From Nomia melanderi (lineage: Eukaryota > Arthropoda > Insecta > Hymenoptera > Halictidae), in the NCBI RefSeq assembly GCF_051020985.1, contig NC_135003.1, positions 11,463,501-11,527,500 on the forward strand: 64,000 nucleotides of DNA. The letters are read 5' to 3'. The notes under the pieces were generated by a model. It did not search any database and was not told the DNA's origin. It was given only the letters and a program-made list of their open reading frames with translations. This document shows, piece after piece, positions 12,001 to 26,656 of the stretch. Position 1 is the first letter of the stretch; the number at the start of each line of letters is the position of its first letter. The translations under genes were made by a program, and so were the position numbers.

Positions 12001-15000
12001 GACGAGTCCACCGGCAGATGCCCGGACGAAAACCATTCTCCTCCTCTCTTTTCCTTTCGTTTCGTCCTCCTGTCTGCTGAATTTCAAACCCGCCGTAGAC
12101 GCAATTTCACAATAGACGCGCGTTTCTCTTACCAGGAAGCTGGCAGACGCGTTCCTTTTTTTTCCACTTCCATTAACATTATAATATTCTGTACACGCGG
12201 CGTGTCGCGAGTTCTACCAGCATAATGCGGCCGAGACAAAAGCTGGACGAATTTATTACGGCATTGTTTTAACGTTAGTTTTCTGGATCCCGAGAATGTG
12301 TACCGCGGGGAGGATACGATGCATCACTTAGGCGGATGTCCTGCGGCCTCGTGCACCGCTGCCCCGCCTTTTTCGTCGTTTTTACGCCTCGGAGAAGAGC
12401 AGAGGGATCTACCGGCTGGGCGTAACTTCTTTTCCCGCCACCTCTCTCTCGCCATTGTTGCGCCGCGCCGCGGCATTCCGCGCGTTCTGCGCGCTCCGCC
12501 GCACTGTTCGCCGAAACTTGAGAAAATAAAGGAAAGTTTATGACGGTTCGATGTATTTATATCCCGTGGTTGTCTCGGCCGCCGTTCCCGCGTATAATCG
12601 CCGGCGAGGAAGAGGAGAGCGCTCGAGACACCGCGGCCTCCCAGCCCGTGTTTCATTTAATTTTATGCTCCGCGGGAATGCTCGCGGCATTCCGCCGCGG
12701 AACGCGCCACTTAATTTCATTTCAACAAACAAGCGAATGTTGAGCACCGGCTACCGTTGTCGTTGCGGCCTGGTGATAGGGGCATTGACTGCTATTGGCC
12801 ATTAACCGGGGAATTCTAGTTTAGTGACCGCAGTTGCGCAACTAGTTTCCCTGTTTTATATCGTCTCCGCGGATGTAATCTTTTATACGCGGGCATCGCT
12901 TTAATCACTTTAATATTGATTCGTACCGTGCCACTGTTTCAATACCGCGATCCCTTTAGAGTACACTGTACGAGGTGTTCGATTACTTTAGTGCTGTAGG
13001 TTTATGTAGTTTGCAATCTCGTTTTTGTAGATAGATCTGACTGTATCATTGTTCCGTTTGTACCACGATTTTGAGTCTCGTTATGGTTTCTTCTTTTTTA
13101 TTGAATTATGTTATTATGATACTTTTTATTACATTAATTCTTTATAGGATAGTATATTTACTATTTGACAGTGATTTAATTGAAACGTTAATAGATTGTT
13201 TTAGTGTTATACTATTCTATTATCATGCTAGTTTAATGTCCTGTTGACCAATTTACTATTCATTCCACTGCTTCGTTATCTCTTTAGGATACTACTGAGA
13301 TCATTTAGTGCTGCTTGAAATATTAAAATTCATCGAGAATCAAAACACTGGACAGCAAGAGAGCAGTAAGCGTAATTAATCGGCGCCGCGCGGAGTAGGC
13401 TGTCCTGTTCCACGATGATATAAGAGTTAATCCTGCGGAGTGCAGTTGATATTCGGCCATCAGTCTCCGGATTGCATCATTTCGCTATCTCAGCCCTGTC
13501 AGCTGTCTGATCCGCGCAATTGTTCGGCGTCATTCGCCTTTCGCACTTTAGTTAACCAACGAACCGCGGCGTTACGCGAGTAAAACGGTTGGCTGCGAAT
13601 AAAATCCGGTTCTTTATGTCCGCGTAACTTTTGCTCGGTCCGTTTAGCGTGAGTGTAAGTGGATTTTCTCGTGAACTACGACGGATATACGAGCCTCACG
13701 GATGGGAGATGGATTCTAGACGATGTTCCTTCTTGTGGCCCAACTGATCCACACACGGACCGTTCTTCAGATGATTTGTGAACGTAATTGGGACTTTACT
13801 TGCGGACTACATTGCACTAAAGCTCGCTTGATGAATGGACCTGTAGTCATAGTGGATTTCAGTCGGGGTTTTCCTTGCTGAGGATTAAACTTCTGTTGAA
13901 TCGCTTTACTTGTGTTTTACTGCCAATGTGGGACAACTTGTAGATCCATGTTGAGCTTTTTAACAATTTAAACCTCAGCATCCCAGGTTGTTTTGTAATC
14001 TATCAGCAACTGCAACTAATTTTCATAGTATTCCCAGCGAAAATGAGAAATGCTATAACATTTCTTCGATCTTTTATTTTCCTTTTCAGTACAAAATTTG
14101 GATGTGTGGAAAATCTAATAATTTTAGGGTAGTTTCTTTAAGATTCATTAAAATATTTAATATTATAATTGGTGCAATATTGGAGGCTACAGAGTTCAAA
14201 GGGTTAATCGTCAAACTTTTTACCGCTTGTATTTTCAAATCTATAACTATAATTAAAATACTAATTAAAATACCATTCGATCAGTTTTATACATTTTTAG
14301 TGCCTAATAATTACTCCTCGATGTTTGGTACTTATTTATTTAGTAGAATTGCGACTCTTGAATCGGGAGAGATAATTAATTTAAAATATTCATGTATGGA
14401 ACATTCATATATCTTTAAATAGAAGCGACGAAATTCCCGGAAATTTCCAGTGAGAAATAAAAGTGTACTCACCAATGGCTCTCATTAATAATGCAGGATC
14501 GCGTGCTTCATACTCATAACGCTTTGTCATTTTAGCTTTCATCGGATTAATTAGTTGTCCTCGGTAGGCTAGCCATCAATCCCCGAGCATCGGTAAGGCG
14601 GTTATGGTGTCGGTGGAATTTAAATCACCTTGGAACACGTTGCGCGCAGACTCGCCGTTTTCCCTTTCTCCTTTTTTAAATTTTCCATCAAATTTTTTTC
14701 TTCGCCAATTTGCTTCTTACCTCCCTTCGCTGGGACGATAAATTGGACGTGAAAGAGTATAATGGACTTTGGTCCGAAGGAAAACACCGTTCGTTACCTT
14801 TATTGCTCCCCCATAATTTTCCTCGCGCAAGAAGTTGCATCTGTATGATTAACATTAATCGTTCATACTACAGGAAAAATGATTTTCTACTTATTACTTA
14901 GAATTTCGAACACTTTTGTATTTATTTCAACATCTACGGTGGAAATGGCCGTGGTTTTTTTCCTCGAACAAGAAACGAATCAACTCGTGACATATCAGTT

Positions 15001-15400
15001 TAGAATAGTCTTAAACGCTAGCTCTCCAATAACTGCTAAAACATCGAAAAGAGCTTTAACAATGAAAATTACTTCTATGTAAAAAATAAATATTATCTTT
15101 ATTATTTATATTATTACTTCTTTATTATCAATGGTTAATAGTTGACCCCCAAAACATAGTCAAATATTGAAAATAATTAATTTTTTAGAAATGGGGCAAT
15201 AAAAGTAATCGATCATTAATAAAAACGCCCAAAATAGACATGCAAACTGATACACTCAAACATACAACGTTTACAAAAATCCGTGTGTACTTATCGAACA
15301 AACGACATTCCACATTCAACGGTGGAACAATAATCCTTGGCTGTCCCTGAATAATACAGCCATTCTTTCCTAGTGGGACATCGAAACTGTCAGACTCCAA
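6096..15400. other. Non-coding DNA, no gene recognised
   Basis: Long stretch without a supportable gene. CpG-rich segments (about 11,050-11,360 and 12,300-12,800) carry overlapping open frames on both strands with low-complexity Arg/Pro/Ser translations. The longest frame in the AT-rich part (13988-14422, 144 codons) is rich in Ile, Phe and Asn and has no recognisable domain. I see no paired transposon ends or RNA genes here. Confidence 0.5.
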
Positions 15401-18400
15401 TTTCCAAGGTGCTTAAAGGAGAGAAACTGCTGTGCCTTTAACAAAGCGTGGCCGTGCAATCCTAGCTAGCGTCACTGAAGCATAGTTCGCTTCATTACCC
15501 CGGGGGCGTAGGTTCCCGTGGATCCTGTGCCGTTAATAAATGGTATTTTCCGGGAGGAATATATTTTGAAGCAGCGAAATCCGGGGAAAAAATGTCGCAC
15601 AGGCGAACGTGTTTAGCCTGTTCGCCGGCGCGCGGCAAACACCGGGTATACGCACAGCCGGGGTGATACCATTAATAAATGTAACGAATTTTGCCTTCCT
15701 CACCGAGCACGACGGAAATTTTATTACCCGGTAGTGTTTCGCCTCACGTACCAGCCGCCGGAACTACGAATAAATAATGCAGCCTGAGAATAGAGGAACG
15801 TTCTGATGCTCCGCGCGGCGAATTGTAAAGAGACTCGGTCGCGTAATAGAGAAAAATGGTCGCAGTTTACATTAAAAACAGGCGCTGCCGGGGGTTGACG
15901 GAAGTCAAACGAAATTTTCCTTGCGTTCCGTTCAAATGCAATTGCAGCTTGAACGCCATACCGCGCGAAACTTTCTGACGCCCGGCGCTCACCCTCGGGC
16001 GTACGCTCGCACACCGAAAACTCTATTAAAGCATTCACTTTCACACAATCGCAAGCTGCAGAGAGCGATGTAGCGTTGATCATTTTATTCGTTATGAATT
16101 AACGCTACTTGCTAAGAGTTATAACCATCCCCTAATGTTAGCTGAGTAAGACGTGGACTAGAGATGTCAGACATCTGCGTATAAATGAGTTTTTCAGATG
16201 ATTGGTAACGTAAGGTTTATGGAAAGCAGTAATTTAACGGTTTTTAGGTTTCATATAAATCCTTTTTCGGTTGATTTTCAGTTATTTCATCGATAAGCAC
16301 TGTCGTTATCTCTAGGAAGTGATCGACCATTGTTCGACGTCCTCAAATAGTCGAGTTCCAACTTTAACAGTAGTAACTCTGTCGATGTTCATCGAAGCTG
16401 ATCAAAGATCTTCAGACCGTAGAAAGAGTAAAACCAGTGCAAACAAGGAAGTAGACGAAAGGGTGATTGTCAGCCGCCCGATGAAGAGATATGACGTCGG
16501 AATCCGTAGAAACACGATTCGGCGATATCTCGTGTCTTATCAGCCCTTCGGATCCCTGAAATCGCGAACAATGTAGCGGTATATACGCGAGCAACAACGA
16601 TAGGACGTCGGTAGAACGATCGATTGAAAAGTTTCTGACTCTACGGAACATTAATGCGAACGCAGGGAGCAGATCGTCGCGTCGTCGATGAATAAACTGC
16701 GTATTTCCATGCGTTCATGCGAACTTCGGAAGTGCAAAATGGCACGAAATGCACAAGCCACGAGGAAATGTATAAAACATCCGTAGTTCATTACTTTCTA
16801 TAACATCTACCAAAGAAAACCATTTTCTATTGTCACTCTACTTTCGAGAATTCTACTTAACGAGGAATTCGGTCGAGGGGAGCGGAAAGCTGTGAAAAAT
16901 CGGGACTGGTGTAGCGACTGCTTCAAAAATTCGCGATTCCGGGGCACACGGCCGGTTGAACAAACGCGAGTATCAGACTCTCGGATCCGTCCACCGAGAT
17001 ATCTTATCGGATTTGGTTGGTAGGGGAGTGTCAACGACGCGGAAGGAGCGCGAGAAGGTTGGTGGCGGCGGCGGTGAAATCGCAGCGGGAGAAGAAAAAG
17101 GTCCTGGATGTTCGGTGGGTGTGGTAAGCAAGCTCGCGGATATTTTCCTTTGACGCGGATAGTGTATCGCTGGCAGGGATTCAATGGAAAGCAACGAGCG
17201 CCGCGCCGTGCCGGTTGCGCGACCGTTTCTGCCAGGCCGATAATCGGCTCGTTGCGGAATTGATATACACGTGTAGCGGTCGTAAATCAAGGATTTGATT
17301 CACGGCCAAGATTCCTATGGATAAAGGAGCCGGCGTTCCCCTTGTCCGGGCAAGCGCGGCTGCCCCCGAGCAGGCGACGATAAATTCCTGCGTTATAAAC
17401 GTTTCTGTCGCCGCTTACGGACGCCGTTGTTCGCCTCCCCCGTTTTCTTCGTTGCCGACGTTCCATTTCCACTTGGCCGGAACAATCCGCGGATACGTTC
17501 AGTCGATCGGCCACGCGCGATTGAGCCGTAGCCGCTTTGGCGATCGACGAGTCGCGTTGCAACGCCCTCGCCGCGGATCGATGGTTTTTATTCGCTACAT
17601 TTCTGCGTGAGATTTTTCGCGGATTGCTCAATTGGCTGGATAAATTCGCGACGAGCATGTTCTGCTGATGGATTCGTATAATCCGGAGACGTTTCTTGGG
17701 ATTCAGTTTTACTCGTGGATCTGTGTAATCGACGGGTTTCACCGGTTTTTGTTTGTAATCGAAGGCGGTAGAAAATCAGCGAACACTTGTCGGTAAACAA
17801 TTTTAAATAATTTTATAGTTTCCATTTTGAAATGCGGCACAGTAGATTCACTATCTTCACTTGCTGCATCTATTCAATCGATTGCCGTTTCTCGTCTACA
17901 TCTCTTACATCCATTAATTTCTCTATTGATATCGTATTTCTAACAAAAAGCGGAAAACGAGAAGAAAAAGCTTCCTCATCTCGTACACTTCCACGCGGTC
18001 GTCTATCGGTACCGCATTCCTCGCGGCCAGGCTATGAAACAACCATAACGTCTAGTTCAGCTAATGGCGGAGGATTCAACGGGACCGTTCCCCGCGCCAT
18101 TTTTACGCTCGGAGCGGGAACGCTTCAGCCATTCACGAGACTCCCGAAGGCGTTTGCGCTCGGGGAACGTAGTTCTACATTTACATTGGCCGACCTTCCC
18201 CCTCTCGGCTGTATCGTTCGTTTCGCTGAGCTGCTCGAGTCTCCAGAGTCAATTCACGTGACGTAAAAGTAATTCGGCGTGGTTTATTTTTATCCTTTTT
18301 TTCTTTCTCCTGGCGTTTTTTTTCCGTCGCGCGCTCGCTCGCTGGTCACCCTTCAACTCGTCCGCAACCGTTACCAGAAGAATCTCGACGGTGTGGTACG

Positions 18401-18500
18401 TTAACGAGGAACTGAAACGATCCCTCTTCAAACGAGCCCCGGGTCTTTAATCGTCCCATCGTTCTTTACTGCTCTGACTACGGGCAGCGGTGTTTTAAAC
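15401..18500. other. CpG-rich non-coding DNA
   Basis: Higher-GC segment with many CpG dinucleotides and small GC triplet runs, for example GGTGGCGGCGGCGG near 17061. Overlapping frames up to 151 codons occur on both strands with arginine-rich, low-complexity translations. A pyrimidine-rich tract lies at about 18285-18330. It could include a regulatory CpG-rich region, but nothing in the sequence shows that directly. Confidence 0.4.
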
Positions 18501-21500
18501 GGACCCGGCTTATTCATCGCGTTCTACTCGAAGAGGTGTGATCGTAACGGTCTCGCTTCAGACGGACGTTCCCGAGAACTAATGTCGACTTCGCTGGTCG
18601 TGGTTGCTAACTCGCTTTGATGAGACTTTGACTTTTCTATGAAATTTGCCGGTTTAAGCGTTGTCGCTCTCGTTTCTTATACTTTTCAGAGGAATAACAA
18701 GGATATACTTATATTTTTGTATGGTTGAACTTAAATGGAGTGGATATAAAATTTCTAATTTTTTAATTACGACGGATTTTACTATGGAATAAAACGCAAA
18801 ATAAATATGTTATTCAGATTGAAATAGATTCTAATGTCGAGAACCGATTACCATATTCTCTGGGATCTATAAAAAGAAACAACAACAACGAGGAATACTT
18901 CGGAGTGAGCATTAATTGGCTTATTTATTTTTATTTTAGGTAAGCATATTTCTATTCGTTGGACGTCGTAACGAGTTACCGTCAGTGCGGAGGAACTTTG
19001 GACGGCTTCGATCATGTTAATATATTTCAGTTGGTGTTGGTTCAGGTTTGGACAAAACTAAATCTTCTCGATAATACATATAGAATTAAAAATATGAAAA
19101 CCGCATTTCGCAAGTTAAAGAACGGTGCGTTCTTTTAAGGAGATGATTCCAACAGAAATTTAAGGCATACCGATTTCCACATGAGTAAAATAATATTCAA
19201 ATGCCCTTGATTCACATAAACATTTTTGTAGCGTAAATAAACCGTTCACGGCTTCAAATAAACTCATCGACGACTGCTCAGTTATTTTATCTCAAAGAAC
19301 TTCGTAGCTGTTCGCTCGGGAAGCAAAATACTTCGCGAAACAACACACGAATCTCTGGAATTGCTAATAAGAATTTTCAGAGGTGAATTTCATAAATTAC
19401 TTCGCCCGAGTGAAATAGTTCCACGATGGTGGTAATAGTTTCGGAATTGTCGACTAATTGCAATATTCTTGGAAAGCACGAGCTGAATTAATCGTCGTCC
19501 GTGCGTGAATTTAATATTATGGGGTGAATTGCGATATTCACGTTAGAAAATAATATCGCGGAGCGTATCGATTACGTAATCGGCAACGGGATGGAACCGA
19601 GACACGGGAGCTGAAACGCGGTCAATCGGAAAGCTGGATTTCGTGTAATAATGTCCCGGTGTCGCGAATCCGCGTCACGAATGTATTACTATAGACCTGC
19701 TTATCGTAATATTCCCTGAAGGGAACAAACTGGTTATACTCTTACCAGTTATCTCAAATTTCGTGCAGCCTGAAACGTCTGATGCCACAGTTTGGATTCT
19801 GTCTACGGCACTCGACGTGGAATTAAGAATATTATACCGGCTACGAAATGATACAAGTATAAATCTGTGTCCAAACAAATCTGGTGTATTTAACATTAAA
19901 TGTACGTACTTCCGGCGATCAAATGGAATTACAGTAAATTTGAAATGTAAGCCGTATTCGCTTAAATTTCTCGCCAGGAATTTAATTTTTGGTTTTAGGT
20001 CTTAATATTCAGTTCGTTTATTGCTGTAGAGTTAGTTCTAATGGCAGAAATTAGAATCAAGTGAATTTCAACTGAAATTCTGTTTAATTAATTTAACACT
20101 TATTCTATTTTTCTACGTTTCTCTACTCGTTTTCAGGAAGGCTAATTTTCAATAAATTATTGCTACCACTACTTTCAATAATTAATGTATTATACTAATT
20201 TCAACACTAGTTACGTTCCATTAAATTATTAATCTAGTATTGTGCATAGAATATCGTAACCGCATTATAAACAGTTATGCAAAGCTCCGGGTAGACCTTC
20301 ATGTACCATTACCAATATTATCGTATTAATATGAAAATTAATGAAGAGCATATGCTATTTCAACGTTCGAAGCCCGTAATCCAAATATATAAGCAATTTT
20401 CATCTTGTTTTACGTTCGGTATGTAATTATACCGATACGATACATCAATAAATTAAGATAACCGTACTATTAACTATTTACAACTTCCACGCACGTGTAC
20501 CCATATAGTACATCTTCACCGGTATCCTGCAATTAAAATGACGTTCCAGTGCACGCGACGCATTCTACGAGTCGCGACTTAGAAACTTTCAATATCAAGG
20601 AACTCCGACAAGCACCTACATCTCGTTAGTAACTCGGGGTGGATCTCAGAAACGACATCCGCGCAATTACATCGATCACGTGGATCGTAAACTTTGCGCA
20701 GCCCCACGCAAAGCTATTTATGTAATGAAATTTTTAACGGTCCGATATCGCGGATGGGGCGCGGCACCCGGGAAACTATGACGGAATTTACGGACTTCTG
20801 TTGATCGTTAACGAAGTTCCAGTGATTAAGGAAATATTGCCATTCGAGAAGTTTACACGTGGTACGTCGTTAATAAAGTCGGCGAGCAATTAATTATGTT
20901 TAATACGGGGCAGCGTGGGGCGGCGTGGGCGGGGCTGAAATTCTTTCCGCGATCCGGCCCCCGGAATGTTTTAAAGCGCCGGGACTCTCGTATATTAAAG
21001 GAAGACGCATTAAGACAGTGAATTACGGGTAAGTCGTTCGGCCAGATACTTGTCTTATCTTCGCGAATTTTGCTCCACTTTTAAATCTTGTTGAAAGACT
21101 CTCCTTCGCCACTCTTCCCTCACCCTTCCCGGCGAGTTCATTATTTTCACCGCGTATTTCGCTGCGGCGCAGCCGGACCAGGAAATTGAATTTTTATTCA
21201 ACACTAACCGCGCTTTTAACTCGTTCACGGTAGAGACGTGCCTTTATATGTTTAATCGTAGATCGTGATAATAACAAAGGAACATTCGCACGAACGATGT
21301 GAATTCTTTGGGTAAATGTTCTGTTTTCTGACTTCAGTAATTGTGGGTAAATGTTGATGAACGGTTTAAGAAGGAAATTAAACAGTAACATTAATTTCTG
21401 TTAACATAAGAATCATTAATCTCAACCACTCGCGGTGGTAACGAATTCAGAAACTCGACAGGATCTCGAGCGAAGAATTTTTTCTTCGTCTATTATATAT

Positions 21501-24294
21501 AGATATGTGCACGAATTTTTTTTATTAGTCACTTTGTACAAAGTGGTAGATTTCAAAACAATCTGGAATATATAATCCAATAAGATTATCGGCGTGTATA
21601 ATATGTCGTTGCAAGTGGTTAAATTGATGTATTAAGAGTCATTGAAATTCTTTGTTCAATCACCAAGTCTTTCATTTTAACGAATTCTGGGGTGTGGATT
21701 AAAATTCGCGAAAATGGAGGCCACAGGTGCTAAAGGAAAATACGGAAAAAATTCTCGTGTACATTATTACGCAGTGATAAAAAAAACTTGCGAACGGTTA
21801 GAAAAATTGGTTTCAATTTTGTCATTATTGATCGGCACGAAATTATTATTTTCGTTATTCGAAACAATTGATTATTCGATCTAACTAATAGCTATATATA
21901 CATTCAGTGATTCCATTGAACACCACGGAATCGCATATTTTCTGATCGCGTGTAAAATACACCGCTCGTGTCGGGAACTGAGTGTATGTATCGAACGAAA
22001 ATAATAGTAGTTCATTACGTTGAAATTAAATATACGAAGTAGTGTAAATAACCGATCGGAATAAATGGATGTGTGATGAAATAAATAATGAATTTGGTAG
22101 AATGTATTACATAAATGGCAATAAGGGACGCATGGGCTGCTATTAATAAATTTGATAACAGCGTTAGTACAATTATTTTGCATCGATAATAATTTCCAAT
22201 AAAATGTGCATCATCCCATGTATTTTAAATTCACGCATTCATAAAACGTGAATAAAAGGTTTCATGGAAATTTCCAAGTATAGCGGAGCCATTGTAAACA
22301 TATAAAGCAACTGTAAAATTAGATAATAATAATAATTTTCCCATGTTATTCTCACGTTGTAAAATATCCTTGATAAAATGCGAGCGCGAATAAAGCGTAA
22401 AACAGTGAACAAACAAAATGGATCTAAGAGAATGATAACATGATTCGATAAAAAGGGAACCCGAGAAATGGAATGGGGTTAAAAAAATAGCATAATTTCT
22501 CGCCCGGATCTTCTTTGCGCCGTTTCGTGCATGAACTTCGCGTTCGAGGTGGTAATACGTAAGACAAATTATACGGTTCTGATAGTGTTATCTTTGTACT
22601 TTCTCGTTATGGCGCTCCGTTGGCACGTGGTGCGCTTAGAGTAGCACTTCGCCTCTATCCCAACCAGAACTCGTCTAATATAGGACGGTTTATTATCAGA
22701 ATTTTCTACTGGAACGTGCGCGTATCCGTTATCAGGTTCGCCGATCTCGATACCGCTGCCGAAATAAATATAACCTCGGCTTTGTCAGGCGACACCTAAT
22801 CCTAGTTAGCGAAAGAGTAGCACATGTTCACCACGTTTAAACGCATTATCCGGGCTACGCGTGATCGCGAACTGCTCTAATTGCGACAACAGTGTGAAGG
22901 GCTTTACCAGGATTAATGCGCGGAGAGAAAATAATATAATGTACTCTCGTATAATTTTATGTTTGCCCGTGCAGCGCGTACGCGCGATGGCTGGAGTTAC
23001 ACGATGGTAACAACAATGTTCATTTCAGAATGACGGGATCATTAACAGAAAATATTGTTTTCGTTTCTATCTTTCAATTTCGCATATACGGCGCAATACT
23101 ATAATCCAATATGAATTGTTTAACGAAAGACGAGAGTGGTTCTCGTTGAAATTTCGATGGGATTCAATGGATCACCCATGAATTAAGTTTTACGGAGATG
23201 TATCTGTTGATTCGCTTAACAATAGAACTACCGAACGTTTATTATGACGGAACGGAAATCACTTCGAATATTCAGTGCCTTTAAAATATCGATCATTGCG
23301 AGAGAAGAAAATCGGTTATTTTGACTGTTGTTTTAGCGTTAATGACACGCTTGTGAAGCAAAGAAGTATTCATTTGTGTCCTTTTCCATTAAGTTACATA
23401 ATAATAAACTGCGGCGCTGTGTATTTTTACATTTCTACAGACCAGCGATCGCTGAAATATTCCGCGAATTACAGAAACGTTCTCGTCTCAGCATCGCTGG
23501 TACTTTTTCGACGGTCTACGAGGTCCAGTGACAGTGTCCCGGTATGCACGGCTGCAGCGCCGGAACATACGTAACGCTAAAGAGGCAGCGGCGCATTTGG
23601 TTAGATTGAAATGAAAATTACAGTAAACCAACGTGCAGCATGTTCGCACATACCGAGATGAAAATGTTCTTGCCGCGGCTTAAACGTAGGTGAGCGCCGG
23701 CTCCTATTGGATTTTCGAGAATGTTTAATTTCAAGAGTACTTTCCTGGTACGAATTCTGCAGCCCCTAGGGCGTCGTCCTGCCTCCGCGCGATCAAGAGG
23801 CTTGCCGAGCCGCTTCTTGAATTATTTACGATCGAAGATGGTGCACTCTGAACCCGTGTGCATCCGTCAAACATTCATAAAGCCAGCCTGCAGCTCTTTA
23901 ACGTGTTTCTTTTCAAAGTTCATGCCGCGCGAGCAACCATGAGCGAGACTTACCTCGACGTTCGTTATTAAAGCAACGAAATATATATAATCTCTAAAGT
24001 GAAATCGTTGGAAATGGTTTATTTCATGCGCGGGCGAAAATAAATCGGAATTCAGCTTAACCGTGTCGGAACACCGTGTCTGTATTACTCGCACGATCGG
24101 ACATTGTTTCGAATTACTTTCAACATCGGGTATCGTATTGTATTACATGTCTAATGCGCCATTCTATCTCTCATCTGATCAAATATCAGTAGCCAGCTTC
24201 ATAATGCTTTTGCACCAAGAGTAATCCATATATTCTTAGCATACCTGTTTTTATTGTTAACTCGTTTATTTTATACTTCTGCTTCATTTGGAAC
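18501..24294. other. Non-coding DNA, no gene recognised
   Basis: Mainly AT-rich single-copy-looking DNA with a GC-richer patch around 20,900-21,200. A perfect 16-bp palindrome CACTTTGTACAAAGTG lies at 21530-21545. It is short enough to be chance. No open frame above about 100 codons and no transposon end pair were identified. Confidence 0.5.
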
Positions 24295-24511
24295 TTAACA
24301 TATTGCGATTTTCAGTGAGATCAACTTATATCACTATATATAGAAGACCTTGGATATCATATTTTTATGTAATATATTTTAAATAGATAATTTAAAATTT
24401 TAATTCCAATCAAATTTAATATTCTTTCAAAATTCTGTGGTAATTAGCAAAGTTAGCTAAGTGTCTTTACACAAAAACGAGATTTCTCGTTACCAGCGCG
24501 CAACGTGTTAA
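24295..24511 (-). mobile_element. TTAA-flanked MITE, family A copy 2
   Basis: A 217-bp element bounded by TTAA, inverted relative to copy 1. It matches copy 1 over the right terminus (ending CGCAACGTGTTAA), the segment around CTTTACACAAAAACGAGA, and the central ATATCACTATATATAGAAGA. It lacks about 30 bp present in copy 1 near the other end, so the terminal repeat there is partly eroded (TTAACATATTGCG). It is non-coding. Confidence 0.75.
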
Positions 24512-24567
24512 CAGAACTCTTAGGGGAGCTAGGAAATATCAAATTGCGGCGATTATCGTTACAGGCA

Positions 24568-24809
24568 TTAACCCCTTGTCCTATAACGAGCGAGACTCGT
24601 GGTGAAGATTTTCAACATGATTCAACAAACATGTACATTACTCAGTTCATTCGAGTGCAAATATTATTCCTCTGTAATCAACTATTCTACTTAAAGAAAA
24701 TATAGGCACAACATACGCTTAGAATTTTTCTCTTTTTCCAATAAATTATTAACGACAAAGTGGTCGTATCGATCAGAGTTGGGAAACAAATCATAGGCCA
24801 AGGGGTTAA
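24568..24809 (+). mobile_element. TTAA-flanked MITE, family B copy 2
   Basis: A 242-bp element with TTAA on both edges. The left end reads TTAACCCCTTGTCCTATAA. The reverse complement of the right end reads TTAACCCCTTGGCCTATGA. The interior matches the copies at 1678-2168 and 37397-37642, including the CTCCTCTGT-like and AATAAATTATTAACGA segments. This is the best-preserved copy of the family in the window and lies only 56 bp from a family A element. Confidence 0.8.
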
Positions 24810-26654
24810 CGATACAATTCAAGTATGACTTTCAAGAGTTTCATTCGATTTATCGCGAAACGTGTGGAAGACGAATAACAGTAAAGAATGAGAATCGCGT
24901 AATTCCGGACGCGAATGGCCGAAATGCGAAGGACGTTTCCAAAGACGAGCAAGTTCGGCCAAGAGCTTCGAATGCACACAATAACCCCACTATCCACCGT
25001 GTCATTCTTACAATATGAAAGTGGGTGCGCGCATTTTTCTCGGAAACACGAAGCATCACCGTGACAATAGGAAGTGTCAGAGGACGACGGAAAAACACGA
25101 AATAAGACAGGGAGCGAGCAGACGAGAAAGAGGGCGGTACAGCAGCGCAACGAGCGGAGAAATTATGCCAAAGAGGAAGAAATTAAAAAGGCAGCCCACT
25201 GCTAATCTTAATAATGCCTTCAGCCAATCTACATCACTGTTCCGTTCCAGCGTGTCCGGTTGTCTGCTCCGTTTATATTGAGTTGCGTGTCGGATGGACC
25301 TGCATCTACATTCGTTCATGCATTTTTATGCTGCTACTATGACATAAAACTTCTACCAGGATCTACGATGCTAATGCACTTACGGGAATGTTTGACAGAA
25401 CCACTCATACCATGAATATCTCTGTGTTAGACGTATTTATGGATCGGCTGTCAGTTGTCTGAGAATCTACCGTATCTATTTATAGATCGGATGATGGTTT
25501 TGTATAGGTTTACCATAAATCTAATCGACATCGAATGATAGTCAATGATAGTTCCGTGTATTTACAGAGAATAAATATAGTTAACGATAACTCTATATAG
25601 ATCACGAATCTATGCATAAACAGAATGGAAATTCTTTATAAATCGACGATACTTGTGTCCATAAACGGAACGATAACTTATTTCTGCTTCTATTATAAAT
25701 ATCATTTCATCTATTTCAATGTTCAATTACTTTTGACTACTTCTATTAGTCATTTTTGTTTTGAATATAAACATTCATTGGAACTGATAAACATTACATA
25801 AATAGAAAGTCTATTGTCTCTTATATTCTCGAGAAGGAATACATTGGTAAGCCCGGAGCTCAGTTGACTATGTACTAAATTGTTTCCTTAAATTCTTTTC
25901 AGAATTTTCGCGACCGTAGTAAAAGTCCTTGAAGTTCCTGAGCCGTTTAAAGTAAAGAGTTTGTAGCCGAGCCAGGGGTAACTCAGCATGAAATTGCTCG
26001 CGCAAATAGGTCGACCTTCTAGGCCGCAGTATGTTGACAGCTTTCTAATACGTTGTCCTATGGAATTTAGTGCACTTTCTGTCTGGTGCGTCATTAATTA
26101 AAACTTCGCCCCGGATGATATCGTATCCGGCAAATATATATCTGCGTGAATGTTGCCGGAGTTCGAGTAGAAAGTTCCGAATCTATGGGCCCTGGGCCGT
26201 GCACCTTTCTGGGGTGCACCTGCGTGCTTTTACAAATCGCGCCGATTTTATGTTCATTTTCGTGAATTATTCTTCGCTCGCTAGTAACTAATACCGACGT
26301 CGAGGCACTTTCTGCAATTCCTTGAACGAACGACTGTTGGCGTAGCACAGAAAATGTTTCTTGGAAAACAATCCCGTGTTTTTTCTCGGCGTTACCCTGA
26401 CGAGCTGGTTCAGATGAGGTTGTCAAACGATCACATTAAAATTCTTAGACGTTAGAAAAATAGAACTTTAAATAATGATTTGGGAAAACGGAACGAACGA
26501 ACGAACCATACGGAAGGTAACTTGATCTATGAAATTCTTATGTGACATAATATTTGTCTGTTATTTCACTTGTGTTATTGTCCTTATCTGAAAGTATGTT
26601 AACTCTATTTATCTTCAATCATGTATCGCCTATTCTACAATGCTTTTCTGAATA
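24810..26654. other. Non-coding DNA, no gene recognised
   Basis: Single-copy-looking sequence with short overlapping frames on both strands, the longest 114 codons at 24806-25150. No domain, repeat pair or RNA gene was identified. Confidence 0.5.
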
Positions 26655-26656
26655 TA

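Noticed and set aside
13988..14422. 144-codon plus-strand open frame
   Set aside because: AT-driven Ile/Phe/Asn-rich translation with no domain. It could be chance in AT-rich sequence.
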